64,000 nucleotides of DNA from Maratus speciosus. Its lineage: Eukaryota > Arthropoda > Arachnida > Araneae > Salticidae. Under the pieces are notes generated by a model that made no database searches, was not told the DNA's origin, and saw nothing but the letters and a program-made list of their open reading frames with translations. The position numbers and the translations under genes were made by a program. Positions 22,426-34,549 of this stretch are shown here, in pieces. The stretch lies in NCBI GenBank assembly GCA_963932465.1, contig OZ010790.1:351627087-351691086 (forward strand). Direction: 5' to 3'. The number at the start of each line of letters is the position of its first letter. Within the stretch, counting starts at the first letter, position 1.

Positions 22426-25418
22426 TATCCCCCCCCCCTTTTAAAGGTGAGAACCAGAGGCCTTGCCTGCAAGGTCGATGGAGCTCACTCTAGTTGAAAA
22501 AGCAAATCTATTAAAACTGATTTTGGATTTCTCCTTCCAAGTCAGCTGGACTTACTTTCACATTTTAAAAGTACATTTTATATGATGCATTGACGATATA
22601 ATGCAATATAGTAATATAACAAATCAAATATGTAATTACAGCTGCAGCAACATTTTCTAGACAAAAAGATAATATGAAACATAAAGGACAACTTCTTCCG
22701 GAAGAACACAAACAATTCTTATATACACAGTTTTTCAGTTGACATAATCTGTCCTCTATCTCACATGTGATATCGTTTAATATTCATTGTAGCAGTGCAG
22801 TCTCAATAATAGTGATATTTATTATATGGGATCCATATAAAATTACATACTATTCAAGAGATTCGACAAAATGATAAAAAAAAACTTACAGAACACACAG
22901 CTTCAAAACATAGTATGATACAGATAAACACAAAATATTCAAGTATATTATTTAAAATATAAAATAACAAATGCAATACTTTTTCAATAACTAGCACTTG
23001 TGAAATACAAATATACAACATAATAAAATATTTCTAGATTTCTTATACTCGGGATTGATACCTTATACACTAATAAGTAATGTTGGTAATATTTCAATCT
23101 TTTCAGATAATTAGTTTTTTGTTCGATGCAGTCACAGGATTAATCTCACATTAGTAAAAATATTGGACTTAAAAAATGGGAAACTATAGTGGAAAATAAA
23201 AATGTGGCGAAAAATAAAGTTCGTTAAACAAATAGCATTTTGTAACCAACTGTGGGACAATACAAAGACACCAGGAGAAGGAATAAGGTAAGTCATTGTT
23301 TGCAGACTGAGGATATGAAATTCTTCAGTGGCGTCAGTAACCCCCGGCGAGACTCTCCCAAGTTATATCTGTATTTTTATTTTTCTTGAACCCTTTCATT
23401 GAGACAAATTTTCAAAGCCAAAGGGATTTAACAACATAAGACCTGAGACGAGGCAACAATTCTGTACTTCATGCCATTTAAGTAAACCTCGGACATCTCA
23501 CACATTTTTTCAATTGGTACCCTTATTAATTGTGTGTCCGAACACTAAATATGTCGTAGGTTACCTTGTTAGCATCACAAGAAAAAGAATTGCTACCTGC
23601 ATATCTGTCACTCCTTTGCATGGACAAGACAGTTTTAGCATGTTTTTTTCATTACTACCTTGTTTCCTATATCTGGCACTTTATTAAAATAAAACTCAAA
23701 GTAAGATTCTGTGATTCATAAAAGTAATCAAATTCTCTGAAAATGTAGTATAATTGTTGAGAATATACTCTAAATGTAAATACTTTGAACATTGAAACTA
23801 ATAAAAATATAATTCTTCAATAATAGCAAAGTAAATATAATAAAAATGGCAATAGTATTAATAATACAACACAAGAAATACTTTAATTATACTTTTTGCA
23901 ACATTGTTGAGTCTAATTGACTAAAACAAATATCTCAAGAGAACATTAAAAGCTTAAAAAAAGAAAAACACTAAAATAGACGACTTTTGGCATGACCCCC
24001 GACTTTCCAGGAAGGTCATATTCACTTTGATTACTTACTGCCGTCATTACTCTTGATTATTTATGATTAAACACATAAAATATTACATATTTACACCGGG
24101 ACTACCTCTCCTTTCCATTTGACCCCTTTCGGCATTATTTTATTAAACATCGGAGACTCAGGGTTCGAATTTCCTGTTTGCTCTGAGGGATTCATTGTTA
24201 CTCAATTTTATTATATAATATGAACAATAAAATATACTTTAACCAAAAATACTAAAAAAAATCCAAGTCATTAAAATTAATTCGTCACTTTTTAGGCTGT
24301 TTTATTTAAATGAGTACTTTTCTTTTATACCTGGTTACTCACACAACTATCAACAATATGAAGAAATAAAATATACTTTCAAAAATCCCAACAAATTATT
24401 ACCCATTGTACTAACAGCCTATCAAATATGACTAAATAAAAATAACATTCTTTGCAAGACTCAATAATAGTAAAAATATCAATGACTCTCACATGAAAAT
24501 ATTAACAAAATATCAAAATAAATAATTTAAATAGAATCCACTTTACGAATTTTTCAAAAAGTAATTATAATGAGAAGATTTAATAATAATAATAATAATA
24601 ATAAAAATAATACCATAAAATTAAATAAAAGTGTCAATAGTAATTTTCACTGTTTTATATCTTTTCTTCACTATAAATGTTTTTCTTCTTTATTTGAAAG
24701 TAACCTAAAAGTACATACCTGAATGTCCTTTTAAATAAATATTTTCTTTTTGCAAACTTTCTAAAAATTAATAAAAACACATTCACACTTTTTTTTTCCA
24801 CGACACGCCATTTGTATGAGAAATTCACTGTTAATCCTTTTTTGCACGTAATCCATTAAAGTGGCGATTGGTGGCACTCTTTTAATCTTTTCACTGCTAA
24901 TTTCTATCTTTAAAGTAAAAATGTCATCAACATCTGGATCAGCAGAGTCAGCAAAATCTTCTTAATCATAGAGTTCACGCTATCAGGACTTCAGGGAGAA
25001 CTTTCCCATTTTCTGTTACTTAAATTTTCTTTAGTCACAAAATGTTTGGAAAGGCTCAATTGATGAGTTTAAAACACGGTTAATTTTTCCTCCTAAACAT
25101 CTTTAAACTGCAGCTAGGTGACACCAGAAGCTTCTCTTTAATTAAATCAGACGTAAAATGAAGGATAAAAATGAGTCACTTTGGCAGCATAGGACGAAAA
25201 AGTTTATTCTTAAATATGTAGTTATTTCCATAACAGGGCAGAAAACATTTTCTTCACTGCAGAAGTAAACGAAAAATTTAGTAAGTAATTGTTTATTTAA
25301 AATTGAGTAAGTATTGCAGAAGTAAACGAGCTGGCTAAATTTTAATTCTATTCCGAGTGAGAAATTAATCCACTGGGATCTTCTGTGGCAAGAACCACTA
25401 AGAATCCTACACGACTAA
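22426..25418 (-). other. Internal region of the LTR element, non-coding
   Basis: About 3 kb without recognisable gag, protease, RT, RNase H or integrase. It contains a short AAT microsatellite (about 24582-24603). On the minus strand the primer-binding site should start at about 25418 (TTAGTCGTGTAGG...), but I cannot match it to a specific tRNA. Confidence 0.6.
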
Positions 25419-26271
25419 TGAAATGATTCAGCTTGTACGTCATATTATTTGAGTGTAGTAGTCATGGCCTTACAAGAAGATGAGGCAGTTGGTGCTGAAC
25501 CTGACTTTTATTTTTCTGTAATAATACATGATATCATCTGAAGTCAGGTCCAGTGACTTGGAAGATGTTAGGGGCCAAAGCTATCCCTAACTCATTCTTG
25601 ATATTCTACAGAGGACTGCATCATAATCTGACTTAACCTTCCTTCTGCACCGCGCTTTTAATGCCATAGTTATAACTTTTTACAACAGAGGGCAGAAGTA
25701 ACAAAGTGGGAGGCTTAATCTTTCATGATTGGTTCATTATCTTTTATATAACTGTTTTTTATGTGGAGACAAAGAGTCAGAACTTATGATTGCACAACAA
25801 GAGCTAATTCTAATTTAAATGCTAAATATTATTTATGAGGCAATCATAATATGAAATGTCAACCAGACAAAAGCTACTTATGATTTATTGCTTATCAATT
25901 TTCTACTTTGACACTAATTAAACTAGCATATTTACTTTGATTTATTGATTTAAAATTAATCCTTTGTTGTTTATAATTTGATTCTTAAACTATCTAGCAT
26001 AGTCTGAAAAACTCATTTTGTTTATGCTATAAATATAATGATGCTTCCCCAATAATTTAATATGTTTTATGATGACTGTCTTATGTCAACAAAGGGTAAT
26101 TTCATTTCCAAATTTGTTTCATAAATATCAATCAGTGTCAAAGATTTTTATGAAAATATTTTTATTTATTTGTTTTAAGAGTCTATGAAAAATAAGTTGG
26201 GTTTCCTGATTTAAAAAAGATTTTATCTTTTAAAAAGGGTTTTATTTTATTTACTTATTTTTATCCTTTCA
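25419..26271 (-). repeat. 5' LTR (right copy)
   Basis: Direct repeat of 21567-22425 with the same TG...CA ends, followed on the right by a TA tract. Confidence 0.85.
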
Positions 26272-26274
26272 TAT

Positions 26275-27880
26275 ATATATATTGAAAATGGAAAAATATT
26301 TTTTTCTTATGTATTTGACCTTTAATCAAAGAAAATATCTTAAAAAATGGCTGAGTTATAGCATTTTGAATTTCTAGCGTGGCTGACATTTTGAAACGTC
26401 CTGAAATTTGTCACGCGATAAAAGGCGTATTTATGAACCGATTTGGATGTAATTTGGTGTGTACATAGTATATACTAATGTCTTGACCGAGTTCGTTGGC
26501 CAGCTTCATCCGCCATTTTGTTTAAAAATGGAAGCCATTTAAATTTGCAAGAAAAATTTAAATTTGAAATGTGGTACCAAAAAATTTAAAATTGAAAAAA
26601 TATTTTTTCTTATGTGTTTGACCTTGATAAAGCGATTCGAGAGCAGTTTTTGTTTTGTCTATATCTTAAAAAATGGCTAAGTTATAGCATTTTGAATTTC
26701 TATTGTGGCTGACAGTTTGAAACGCCCTGGTTTTTGTCCGTGATAACAGGCGCATTTATGAACCGATTTGGATGTACCTTGGTATGTACAAAGTACATAC
26801 AAATATCTCGACCGAGTTCGTTGGCCAGCTTCATCCGCCATCTTGTTTCAAAATGGCGGCCATTTAAAAAAATTAAAAAAATTTAAAATTTAAAATGAGA
26901 TACCAAAAAATTGGAAAATGAAAAAGATTTTTTTCGTATGTATTTGACCTTAATACAAAGATTCCGGAACAGTTTTTGTTTCGTCTATATCTGAAAAAAT
27001 AGCTGAGTTACAGCATTTTGAATTTCTATTGTGGCTGACATTTTAAAACGACCTGATATTTGTCACGCGATAACAGGCGTATTTATGAACCGATTTTGAT
27101 GTAACTTGGTCTGTACATAGTACATACCAATTTCTCGACAGAGTTCGTTGGCCAGCTTCGTTCGCCATCTTATTTCAAAAGGGTTGCCATTTAAAAAAAA
27201 TCAATTTTAAAATTTAAGATGAGGTATTAAAAAATTGAAAATGAAAAAAAGAAAATATGTGTTTCGCCTTGATACAAAGTTTCCGGAGCAGTTTTTGTTT
27301 CTGAAAATTTGTTTTTTTTTTATATCTTAAAAAATGGTTGAATTATAGCACTTTGAATTTCTAGCATGTCTAACATTTTGAAACGATCTTGTATTTGTCA
27401 CACGATAACACACGTATTCGCCTATTTCGATGTAAGAAGGCATGTGGATAGTATACATCAATATCTCGACCAAGTTCGCTGGACAGGTTCATCAGCCATC
27501 TTGTTTAAAAATGACGGCCATTAAATAAAAAAAAAAATATATTTAAAGTGAGGTGGAAAAAAATTAGAAATTGGAAAAGGTTTCTTTCTTAAGCATTTGA
27601 CCTTGATATAAGGATTCAGGAGCATTTTTTGTTTGTCTTTATCTTAAAAAAAATGGCTCAGATATAGCAGTTTCAATTTCTAATGTGGGTGACATTTTGA
27701 AAAATCTGATTTTTTGCCTGCGACAACACTCGTATATATAAACCGATTCCGATGTGAGTGAGCATGTGCACAGCAATTACTAAGGTCTCGACCAAGTTCA
27801 CTGGTTAGCCTCATCCACCATGTTATTTTAAAATGGCAGGCACTTTAAGAAATCGCCGAATTTGGCAGCCAAATATAAGT
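26275..27880 (+). repeat. Tandem array, five units of about 325 bp
   Basis: The landmark GTTCGTTGGCCAGCTTCATC and its variants occur at 26491, 26816, 27143, 27474 and 27795, spacings 321-331 bp. Each unit also has a TTTGACCTT start, an AAAAAATGGCTGA.TTATAGCA block, a GTGGCTGACATTTTGAAACG block, a GTATTTATGAACCGATTTGGATGTA block and an ATGGCGGCCATTT-type core. Units diverge progressively to the right. No long ORF, so this is a satellite-like minisatellite rather than a coding repeat. Confidence 0.85.
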
Positions 27881-29624
27881 TACTTTAAATAAAAGCAGCT
27901 TGGATAAAGCTGACTAATTTCGCGAAATTCTCATTCATAATGATTTAGTATTGATAAAAATTAGTATTGAATCTCCTATATTCGGTTTTCACTAAATTGA
28001 GCTTCGTGTGTTTGAATAATATAAGTTGGCTTTTTTAAAATAAGGAATATGAAAGCTACCTCTTCCTCCGTCACTGGTCGGAAGGACTTTTTTCAATTCT
28101 TTTTACACAAATTATCCATCTTGATTATTTTTTTTTAGCTCATATTAGTTTAATTACGCCAATTTGTTTATAATTATTTTCAAAATGACCTTGTGTATGA
28201 AATATAATTATATTATTCAGATGAAACACAGAAAATATATATCAAAGTAGTTTTTCTTTCTTTTATAAATAAGTTTTCATGAGGACTATTTATAAAAAAT
28301 TGTATTGTCGTGCAGTAGGGATTACTTTCACACAAGGAAAACTGATATAAAATTTTCTGAAATTCATGATAACTCAATCTGATTTTTATAGCTGCTTTTT
28401 ATGCTCTGTTTCAACTATCTTAAGCATAAACGTGTTCATAACAATTCCCATGCATAAATTTCAATTTGTTAATGTCAAAACATTTACTTCGATAATATAG
28501 ACTCTGTAAAAGGATTAAACAATACTGTTGTCAAAAAAATTTTAAATTCACATTATTCAACATTATTCTAACATCTGTAAAATGAAAGGCGCACACACAC
28601 ACGCATAAGATTGTCACTGTATTTTAGACCAAAGAATCAATTGCTGTAAATCCTAATACGCCAAAAGGTACCAAGCATATCTTTTCACACACAAAAACTT
28701 TTTAACTCGGCCTTTTATTGGTGTCATCGACTCAGTGACTCATCTTCGTTTTACAAGTGATAAAACTTCAAATTACTAAAGGTTTTTATCAGCGGAAAAA
28801 ATAATGTTTTGGAAATTATGCAGAATTTACTGTGTTAAGGATACTTTAACTAAGTCTTCGAGCCGGTAAAAAAAAGTCGTTGCCCGCCAAAATTGCAGAA
28901 ACAAACGAACGCATGTGAACTTGTCGTATTCTGATTGGCTGAGACGTAATAATATATTCATGATACGAACTATAATTAGATATATCTTTATATAAAAGAA
29001 GGCTTATAAATGTATAATTCCCTAAAAAATCGTACTTTTCATACCATACTCTTCATTTTGTTTTGCTTTTCTTATCTAATTGTAAAATTGTAATGTTCAA
29101 GCATGTGCGCAAGCAAGCATATAGGGGTGGGCGAGCTGAGGCAGATGGGTAATTGCTAGTGTGAAAACATTTTGGATGCGTCAGATAATTGTTGCAGTTT
29201 AAGGGGAGGGGGTGAGTCTAGTTGATATCTTATTTTAACATAATCGTCGGCAACGGTGGTTGTCAAAGGGTGCGCATAACCACTTCCTGGATTTTGTAGA
29301 TAGTTGGTTTCTTTACGTCATATTATTAAAAAGAAATTAAGTGACTGCAGAATAATTTAACTCTAACAGTAAAAAGACCGAAAACCATTTCGTCAGGGAA
29401 TCTCCTGCCGTCACCTCTCAATTCCTTGTAAAAAACATTTTAAATTTTATTATTTTCTTCTTTTTTTTTAACGTCAGTGTGTTTCAACTTTATCTGCATT
29501 ATAAAAAGGCGGATTAGGCTGTGGTACACAGTCACATTTGTTGGAAAATCGGGTCCCCTGTGAAGCGTTCTCCCTACATTTCTTTTTACCGGCGTTCATA
29601 TATCTTATTTGTTCAAGATTTAAC
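27881..29624. other. Unique AT-rich stretch with no gene recognised
   Basis: No motif-bearing ORF or terminal repeats. It includes the weak promoter-like spot listed separately and, at 29620-29640, TTAACCTCCTGAGACTC, which could be a piggyBac-like left end but lacks a convincing partner. Confidence 0.4.
28934..28998 (+). promoter_or_regulatory. Weak promoter-like pair (inverted CCAAT box and TATA box)
   Basis: ATTGG (reverse CCAAT) at 28934-28938 and TATATAAAAG at 28989-28998, in the arrangement of a Pol II core promoter. No initiator, transcript or ORF supports it, and AT-rich DNA gives such matches often. Confidence 0.15.
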
Positions 29625-29924
29625 CTCCTGAGACTCAAGAAAATTTGAAACACTTTAGCTTTGTCTTTACTACTTTATTTTCATGAAAAGGATTTAAAAA
29701 ATATATTATTTTTAAAGATTTTTATTTTTTTTTTTTTAATTTTGTATGGACCATATCCATTTTAATGGATGTTCAGGTCTTAAATATGAGGAAATGTAAA
29801 CACTGTTCATTTCAATTTTTCCGACGTAAAATGATACTGATAAGCACTAAATAACAATAAATTGAAACATATATATATATTTATTATTAATTTAATGAAG
29901 AACACTGAATTATTTTACACATAT

Positions 29925-32380
29925 TTAAGCCAAAGGGTCTAGCCGCATAAGCATTGCGAAATGGCCCCCATGACCGATGTTTGAAATAACATGTGTGGTA
30001 GTAAGGCTCACCATGAGAATACAATATAAAGTGTTTTTAGTGCCTGGCTTTGAACTGTCCTTGAGATAATCGGCGAAATATGCGCCGGAGTTACTATTTT
30101 TCAAATGCATTTTTCTCAAAAAGTGCAAAAGGTAAAAAAGTGAAACCAACATCAATTACTGAAGAATATATTAGTTCATATTATATATTTTTTTCACATT
30201 TTTACACAAATTTTAACATAGAAAATAAACAAAAATATTTTTTAAAAAAAGTATTGATGTAGTTATTTTATATTTACGCCAACCAAAAAATTAGAGAATA
30301 ATGCTCAAAGTATGTACTTTTAAGAAAAAAAAATTCGTTAAAATGGAAGATGCGATTTTTGAGTTATAACAAAAATAATGCTAGCAATTTGCTAAAATAT
30401 TCGTAACTTTCCCTGTTTGCATTTGCAGAAATACGCTACTATCAATGAATTGGTCGATTCCTGACATTTACACTCGGGCAGGATTCGCAGTACACCAAAA
30501 TAAGAGAAAATTGCCATACATACCACTTCCCTATAGGTTTGTTTCGTGTTTGTAAACACGAATCAATTCTGTTATTTTGGCGTACTGCACATCCTCCTCG
30601 CGTAATAATATCAAGTCAATTGTGCAGGTGAAGCAGTATAGGGGCTGTAAATATCAACTTTTTGGCAATTTCGGACCCCTCCCAACCTTTCGATATAACA
30701 CATTATCATTCCTCGAATCCCCCTCCACATAATAATATTGTTATCAGTGTCTAAAAATTCTTTCAATTTTTACATTATTTTTCCCTTTTTTCTCTTTTTA
30801 TGCATATGCAATGATGCACAGATATGGTTGTACATTTTTTATTCGCATATTTTATTGATTTAAATGACGAGAAAAAATTCATAAAATATCACTATTATAA
30901 AAGAAATAACGTTATATCAAAAAACATTTTAAAGAAATATCTATTATTTAAAAGTTTTTAATAATAGCTCTTTGTTACATAATGCATTGAACAGTAATAT
31001 TGTCTTCTTGCACTTTGCCCTTGCTGAGGCTAAACAGAACTTCTTTTAAACATAAACAAGTGGCCACCATTCTTCCCCACCTTTCACTAGCAAAAATAAC
31101 AAATATAATTTCGAATCTGGTTTCTCTAACAACGAATTATATGCGCATATGGCAGGAGAATATTAATGGTGAACGTTGAGTTATTCCATATTTTGGAATG
31201 AAATGTTTAGGATTCTTTCGACATTATATAAAAAAAAAAAAACCCAATTACAAATATGAATGTAAACCTTGAGAGTATTAATCATTCTTCAATGTATATA
31301 AAATTCATTAAAGCTATAGAATTATATTATCTTAAATATTACTTGTATTGCTGTGAAACCTGGAGCTTAGTGAACGGAATATTACGCCCCAAACACTTAG
31401 AGGGTTAAAAATAACTTTGTATTTTCATAAAAAAAAACAGACTTAAAATAATTAAGATAGCAGATGCAAAGTAAAAGATTTGAAAAAAGTATATATATAT
31501 TTTTTTCAAAAATGATAACGATATCAACAATCCCCCCCCCCCCTCTCTCTACATATATTTTCCGTTGTCGAGTGCTACACACCGCTCCCACAAGTGATAC
31601 GTTAAACTAAAGTGATACGTTATAAATGTACACTGTACGTGTACAGCCAAATAGACTTCTTCAATGTGAAAGTCATAGTAGGCAAATGTTATCATTTTAT
31701 TTGTCAATTCCTGATTTTATTACTCGAGAAGGATGCGGAGTACGTCAAAATAACAGAATATTTACAAACACGAAACAAACCTATAGGGAAGTTGTATAAA
31801 TAGAAACATTATCTTATTTTGGCGTACTGCGCATCCTGCACGAGTGGAAATGTCATGAAACGACCAATTCATTGATAGTAGCGTATTTCTTCAAAAGCAA
31901 ACATGGAAAGTAAAGAATATTTTAGCAAGTTGGTAGCATTATTTTTGTTATAACTCAAAAAGCGCATCTTCGATTTTAACATTTTTTTTTTCTTAAAAGT
32001 ACATACTTTGAGCATTATTCTCTAATTTTTTGATTGGTGTAAATATAAAATTACTACATCAATATATATATTTTTTTAAATATTTTTGTTTATTTTTTAT
32101 GCTAAAAATGTGAAAAAAAAATGTATAATGTGAACTAATATATTCTTCAATAATTGTCGTTAGTTTAATTTTTTTTTAACTTTTATAGTTTTTGAGAAAA
32201 ACGTATTTGAAAAATAGTAGCGTCGGCGCATATTTCGCCGATTATCTGAAGGACAGTTCAAGGTCAGGGGCTGAAAACACTCTATATTGTATTCTCATGG
32301 TGAGCCTTATTACCTCACTTGTTATTTCAAACATCTGCCGTGGGAGCAATTTCGCTATGCTTATCCGGCTAGACCCTTAA
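29925..32380. mobile_element. Long-TIR foldback element, about 700-bp arms
   Basis: The left end GGGTCTAGCCGCATAAGCAT (29935) and right end ATGCTTATCCGGCTAGACCC (ending 32376) are inverted. The right end is followed directly by TTAA (32377-32380). On the left, TTAA (29925-29928) is separated from GGGTC by six bases. Arms about 29935-30640 and 31670-32376 are reverse complements throughout. Examples are AATACGCTACTATCAATGAA (about 30431) and its inverse (about 31870), CGGCGAAATATGCGCC, and the CTATAGGTTTGTTTCGTGTT block. Mirror-image open frames (29925-30155 minus and 32192-32380 plus) are the same arm read outward and are not genes by themselves. The 1 kb centre has no transposase. Mobilised in trans, possibly by a TTAA-specific transposase. 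Confidence 0.8.
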
Positions 32381-32780
32381 AATTTTTGAAACAATTACTT
32401 TCACTGGTAATGCACAAAAACATATTGCAACTTGGACATCTAAGTTTAGTTTTCTTTTAAAAGCCTATTATTATCAATGTAATGTCTAAAATAATGATGG
32501 GCTTTAAACATTATGTGCACTTTTGCTTCTTGTTCTAGCTGTTGTGAAATAGCAGGAGAATATGGATAACTTGAGCTAATCTAAAAGGAAACATAATTAA
32601 AATGAGATTTCATGAAGCTTGTAAAAAATATTCTTTATTGTATTACTTTATTTTTCGTTATATTTATGAATTTCTAACAAAAGAAAAAGTTAGCCGAAAT
32701 AATTGTCTTAATTTACATATTAAAAAAAATTGGATGTACATAAATCTTAACTTGGACTTGCTGCAAAGATCTCTTCCAAA

Positions 32781-33394
32781 TCAAATTTTGGGCTTTTGAT
32801 ATTTCGCTATTTCACTTCTGTTAGTTTGGCTAACTGAGCCATCAACAAAATTATTGGCTTTTTCTTCAGTAGCCTCATTTTCAGCTTCAGAAGAATCTTC
32901 ATAAATTTTATTAATATTAAAATATCCATCACTAGAATCACTAAAATTAAGACCAGAGTCGTTCCCATTTGCTATTATTTGTAATGTTGTTAATCTTTTG
33001 GCTAAAATAAAACACAAAAATATGTAATATTTTATAAAAATATTACATGAGTATGTATTTTTATAAAAAGTAATTAAAACATTACAGAGGTATTAAATGA
33101 ACATAAAAAACTTGGAAATTTTGCGCATGATTAAAACCAAAACTAGAATTAAATCTGACTATATATCTTTACTCAAATAAGACCCAACATCCATTTTAAT
33201 GGATGTTTTTAAATTGAGCTTTAAAGCAGTAAATATATAGCCAAATGACAGTTAAAAACTAGATAGGGTACTACAAAAACATAAAAATTAACATATACAC
33301 TCTAAAATGTGCTTAAAAAAATAAAATGAGTAAAGAAAAATTGGAACTTAATAATACCTGGTCGAATACCACTTTGACTCACCCACTTTGCCAT
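32781..33394 (-). CDS. Two-exon acidic ORF, piggyBac-like N-terminus (possible relic)
   Basis: The minus strand reads ATG at 33392-33394 giving MAKWVSQSGIRP, then a donor CAG|GTATTA (exon ends 33358). The intron has acceptor TTTTATTTTAG (exon resumes 33001), and an open frame runs to TGA at 32781-32783. Joining keeps the frame through a split Ala codon, giving 85 residues. Exon 2 contains KRLTTLQIIANGNDSGLNFS, SDSSDGYFNI, then an E/D-rich stretch. The KxLTT...I..GNDSG....SDSS pattern followed by acidic residues recalls the N-terminus of piggyBac-type transposases. The DDE catalytic domain is absent. The preserved splice-compatible frame argues for a short real gene or an N-terminal fragment. 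Family assignment is inference, and the intron itself contains the palindromic word at 33190-33205. Confidence 0.35.
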
Positions 33395-34164
33395 ATTAGA
33401 AACAAACGAGAAGCCGCTGCCAGATTCTAAAAACTTAAAAGTGATCTTCGAAGTGTATATTACATTGGAGTATCAGGAATTGCTTTCAAGTTCAGAACTT
33501 TATATTTTTGTGTTGAGAAATTCTTTAATTACGTTAATGAAAAAAAAAAAAAAAATTGGTTTCAAGACGTTGGTCTCAAGGAATTTTGAGAAACATCTTA
33601 TGGTCTAAAAAAATTACTTCTGTAAAGTAATATCGTTTAGTGGATAGAAAAGCATATTTTAAACACCTCTCATCTATTGATAAACATTCTCTTTTAGTGC
33701 TCGCTCGTATCAAGTGCAGGTACTTAAGTATCTTAATTTTTAAATCTATTAATTTCAGACACATCACCGGTATTTAGAAATTTTTCTCAGGTCATTTGTA
33801 CCAAGATCTTAGTGTGTTGTTAAGTTGTGTGTCTTAAATTCAGACATCTATGATGTTTGAAATTTCACATTCAGACACTTAAGTCTCTGAATTAGTTTTT
33901 CAGACACATAAGTGACTGAATTTAAGATGCCTCTATTTGCAGTATATGATTTAGGAAAGAGAATATATATACGAATTTAGAAGAATTTGGAAATAAGGTA
34001 ATTAAGGTAAAATGCTTTATTAGAATATTTTAAGACATGTAATTTTACATTTCGTAATTCTACCCCACTCCCCCCCCCCCCCAAAAAAAAAAAAAAAATA
34101 AATAAACAAATATATAAATACAGAGGGATGAGACTTGGAGATCTTAAGGCCTACAAGATCATTA

Positions 34165-34203
<39 letters not shown>

Positions 34204-34289
34204 AGTTCGGATTAGTTGAAATGCCGTCAGGAAATATATATATATTTTTTTAAATCAGCGAAGAATTAGATAAACTATATTGTAACATT
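33395..34289. other. AT-rich stretch, repeat fragment and poly-A only
   Basis: Holds the TTCAGACAC-type repeat relic (about 33815-33935, related to 13480-13620) and a 33-nt poly-A run (34170-34202). No gene seen. Confidence 0.45.
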
Positions 34290-34290
34290 A

Positions 34291-34545
34291 TAGGGGAGAG
34301 GAGCCTAATTTGGACCACTTCGCTTATTTTCAGGTGTAACTCACTTAATTTTTGGAATATCTGAAAAATATCACTACGCGGGATAAATCAATTCATCTAC
34401 TAACTAAATAAAACTTTAGATCATTTTCTTTTTGAAAAGCTTAAATTTTATTTTAATTTGAAAAATTTGTCAAAAGTGGCCCAAATTCAGCAACTGGTCG
34501 CCTAAGTTGGACGACTAGTCTCCTAAATTGGACCAAATAAAATCA
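34291..34545 (+). mobile_element. Left terminus of a possible large DNA transposon
   Basis: Starts GGGGAGAGGAGCC then TTTGGACCACTT (34292-34320) and carries further TTGGACC/TGGCCC-like words (about 34480-34545). It matches, inverted, the right terminus near 44420 (AGGGAGAGTAGC then TTTGGACC). Confidence 0.5.
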
Positions 34546-34549
34546 GGCT

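Larger units (their letters stand above)
21567..26271 (-). mobile_element. Non-coding LTR retrotransposon (LARD-like), minus strand
   Basis: Two direct repeats, 21567-22425 (859 bp) and 25419-26271 (853 bp), are about 96 percent identical by eye. Both begin TGAAATGATTC and end CCTTTCA, giving TG...CA ends with inverted TGAAA/TTTCA. TA-tract sequence (TATATA) flanks both outer sides. Next to the left repeat, the minus strand reads AAAAGGGGGGGGGGATA directly before the LTR, a classic polypurine tract, so the element is transcribed from right to left. The 3.0 kb interior has no ORF over 60 codons and no gag or pol motifs. It is a non-autonomous element (large retrotransposon derivative) that would need proteins from a relative. 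Confidence 0.85.

Noticed and set aside
29620..33207. piggyBac element running from TTAACCTCCTGAG (29622) to the right, using the repeated ATCCATTTTAATGGAT words at 29754 and 33190 as subterminal repeats
   Set aside because: The words are in direct, not inverted, orientation and no matching right TIR with TTAA was found.
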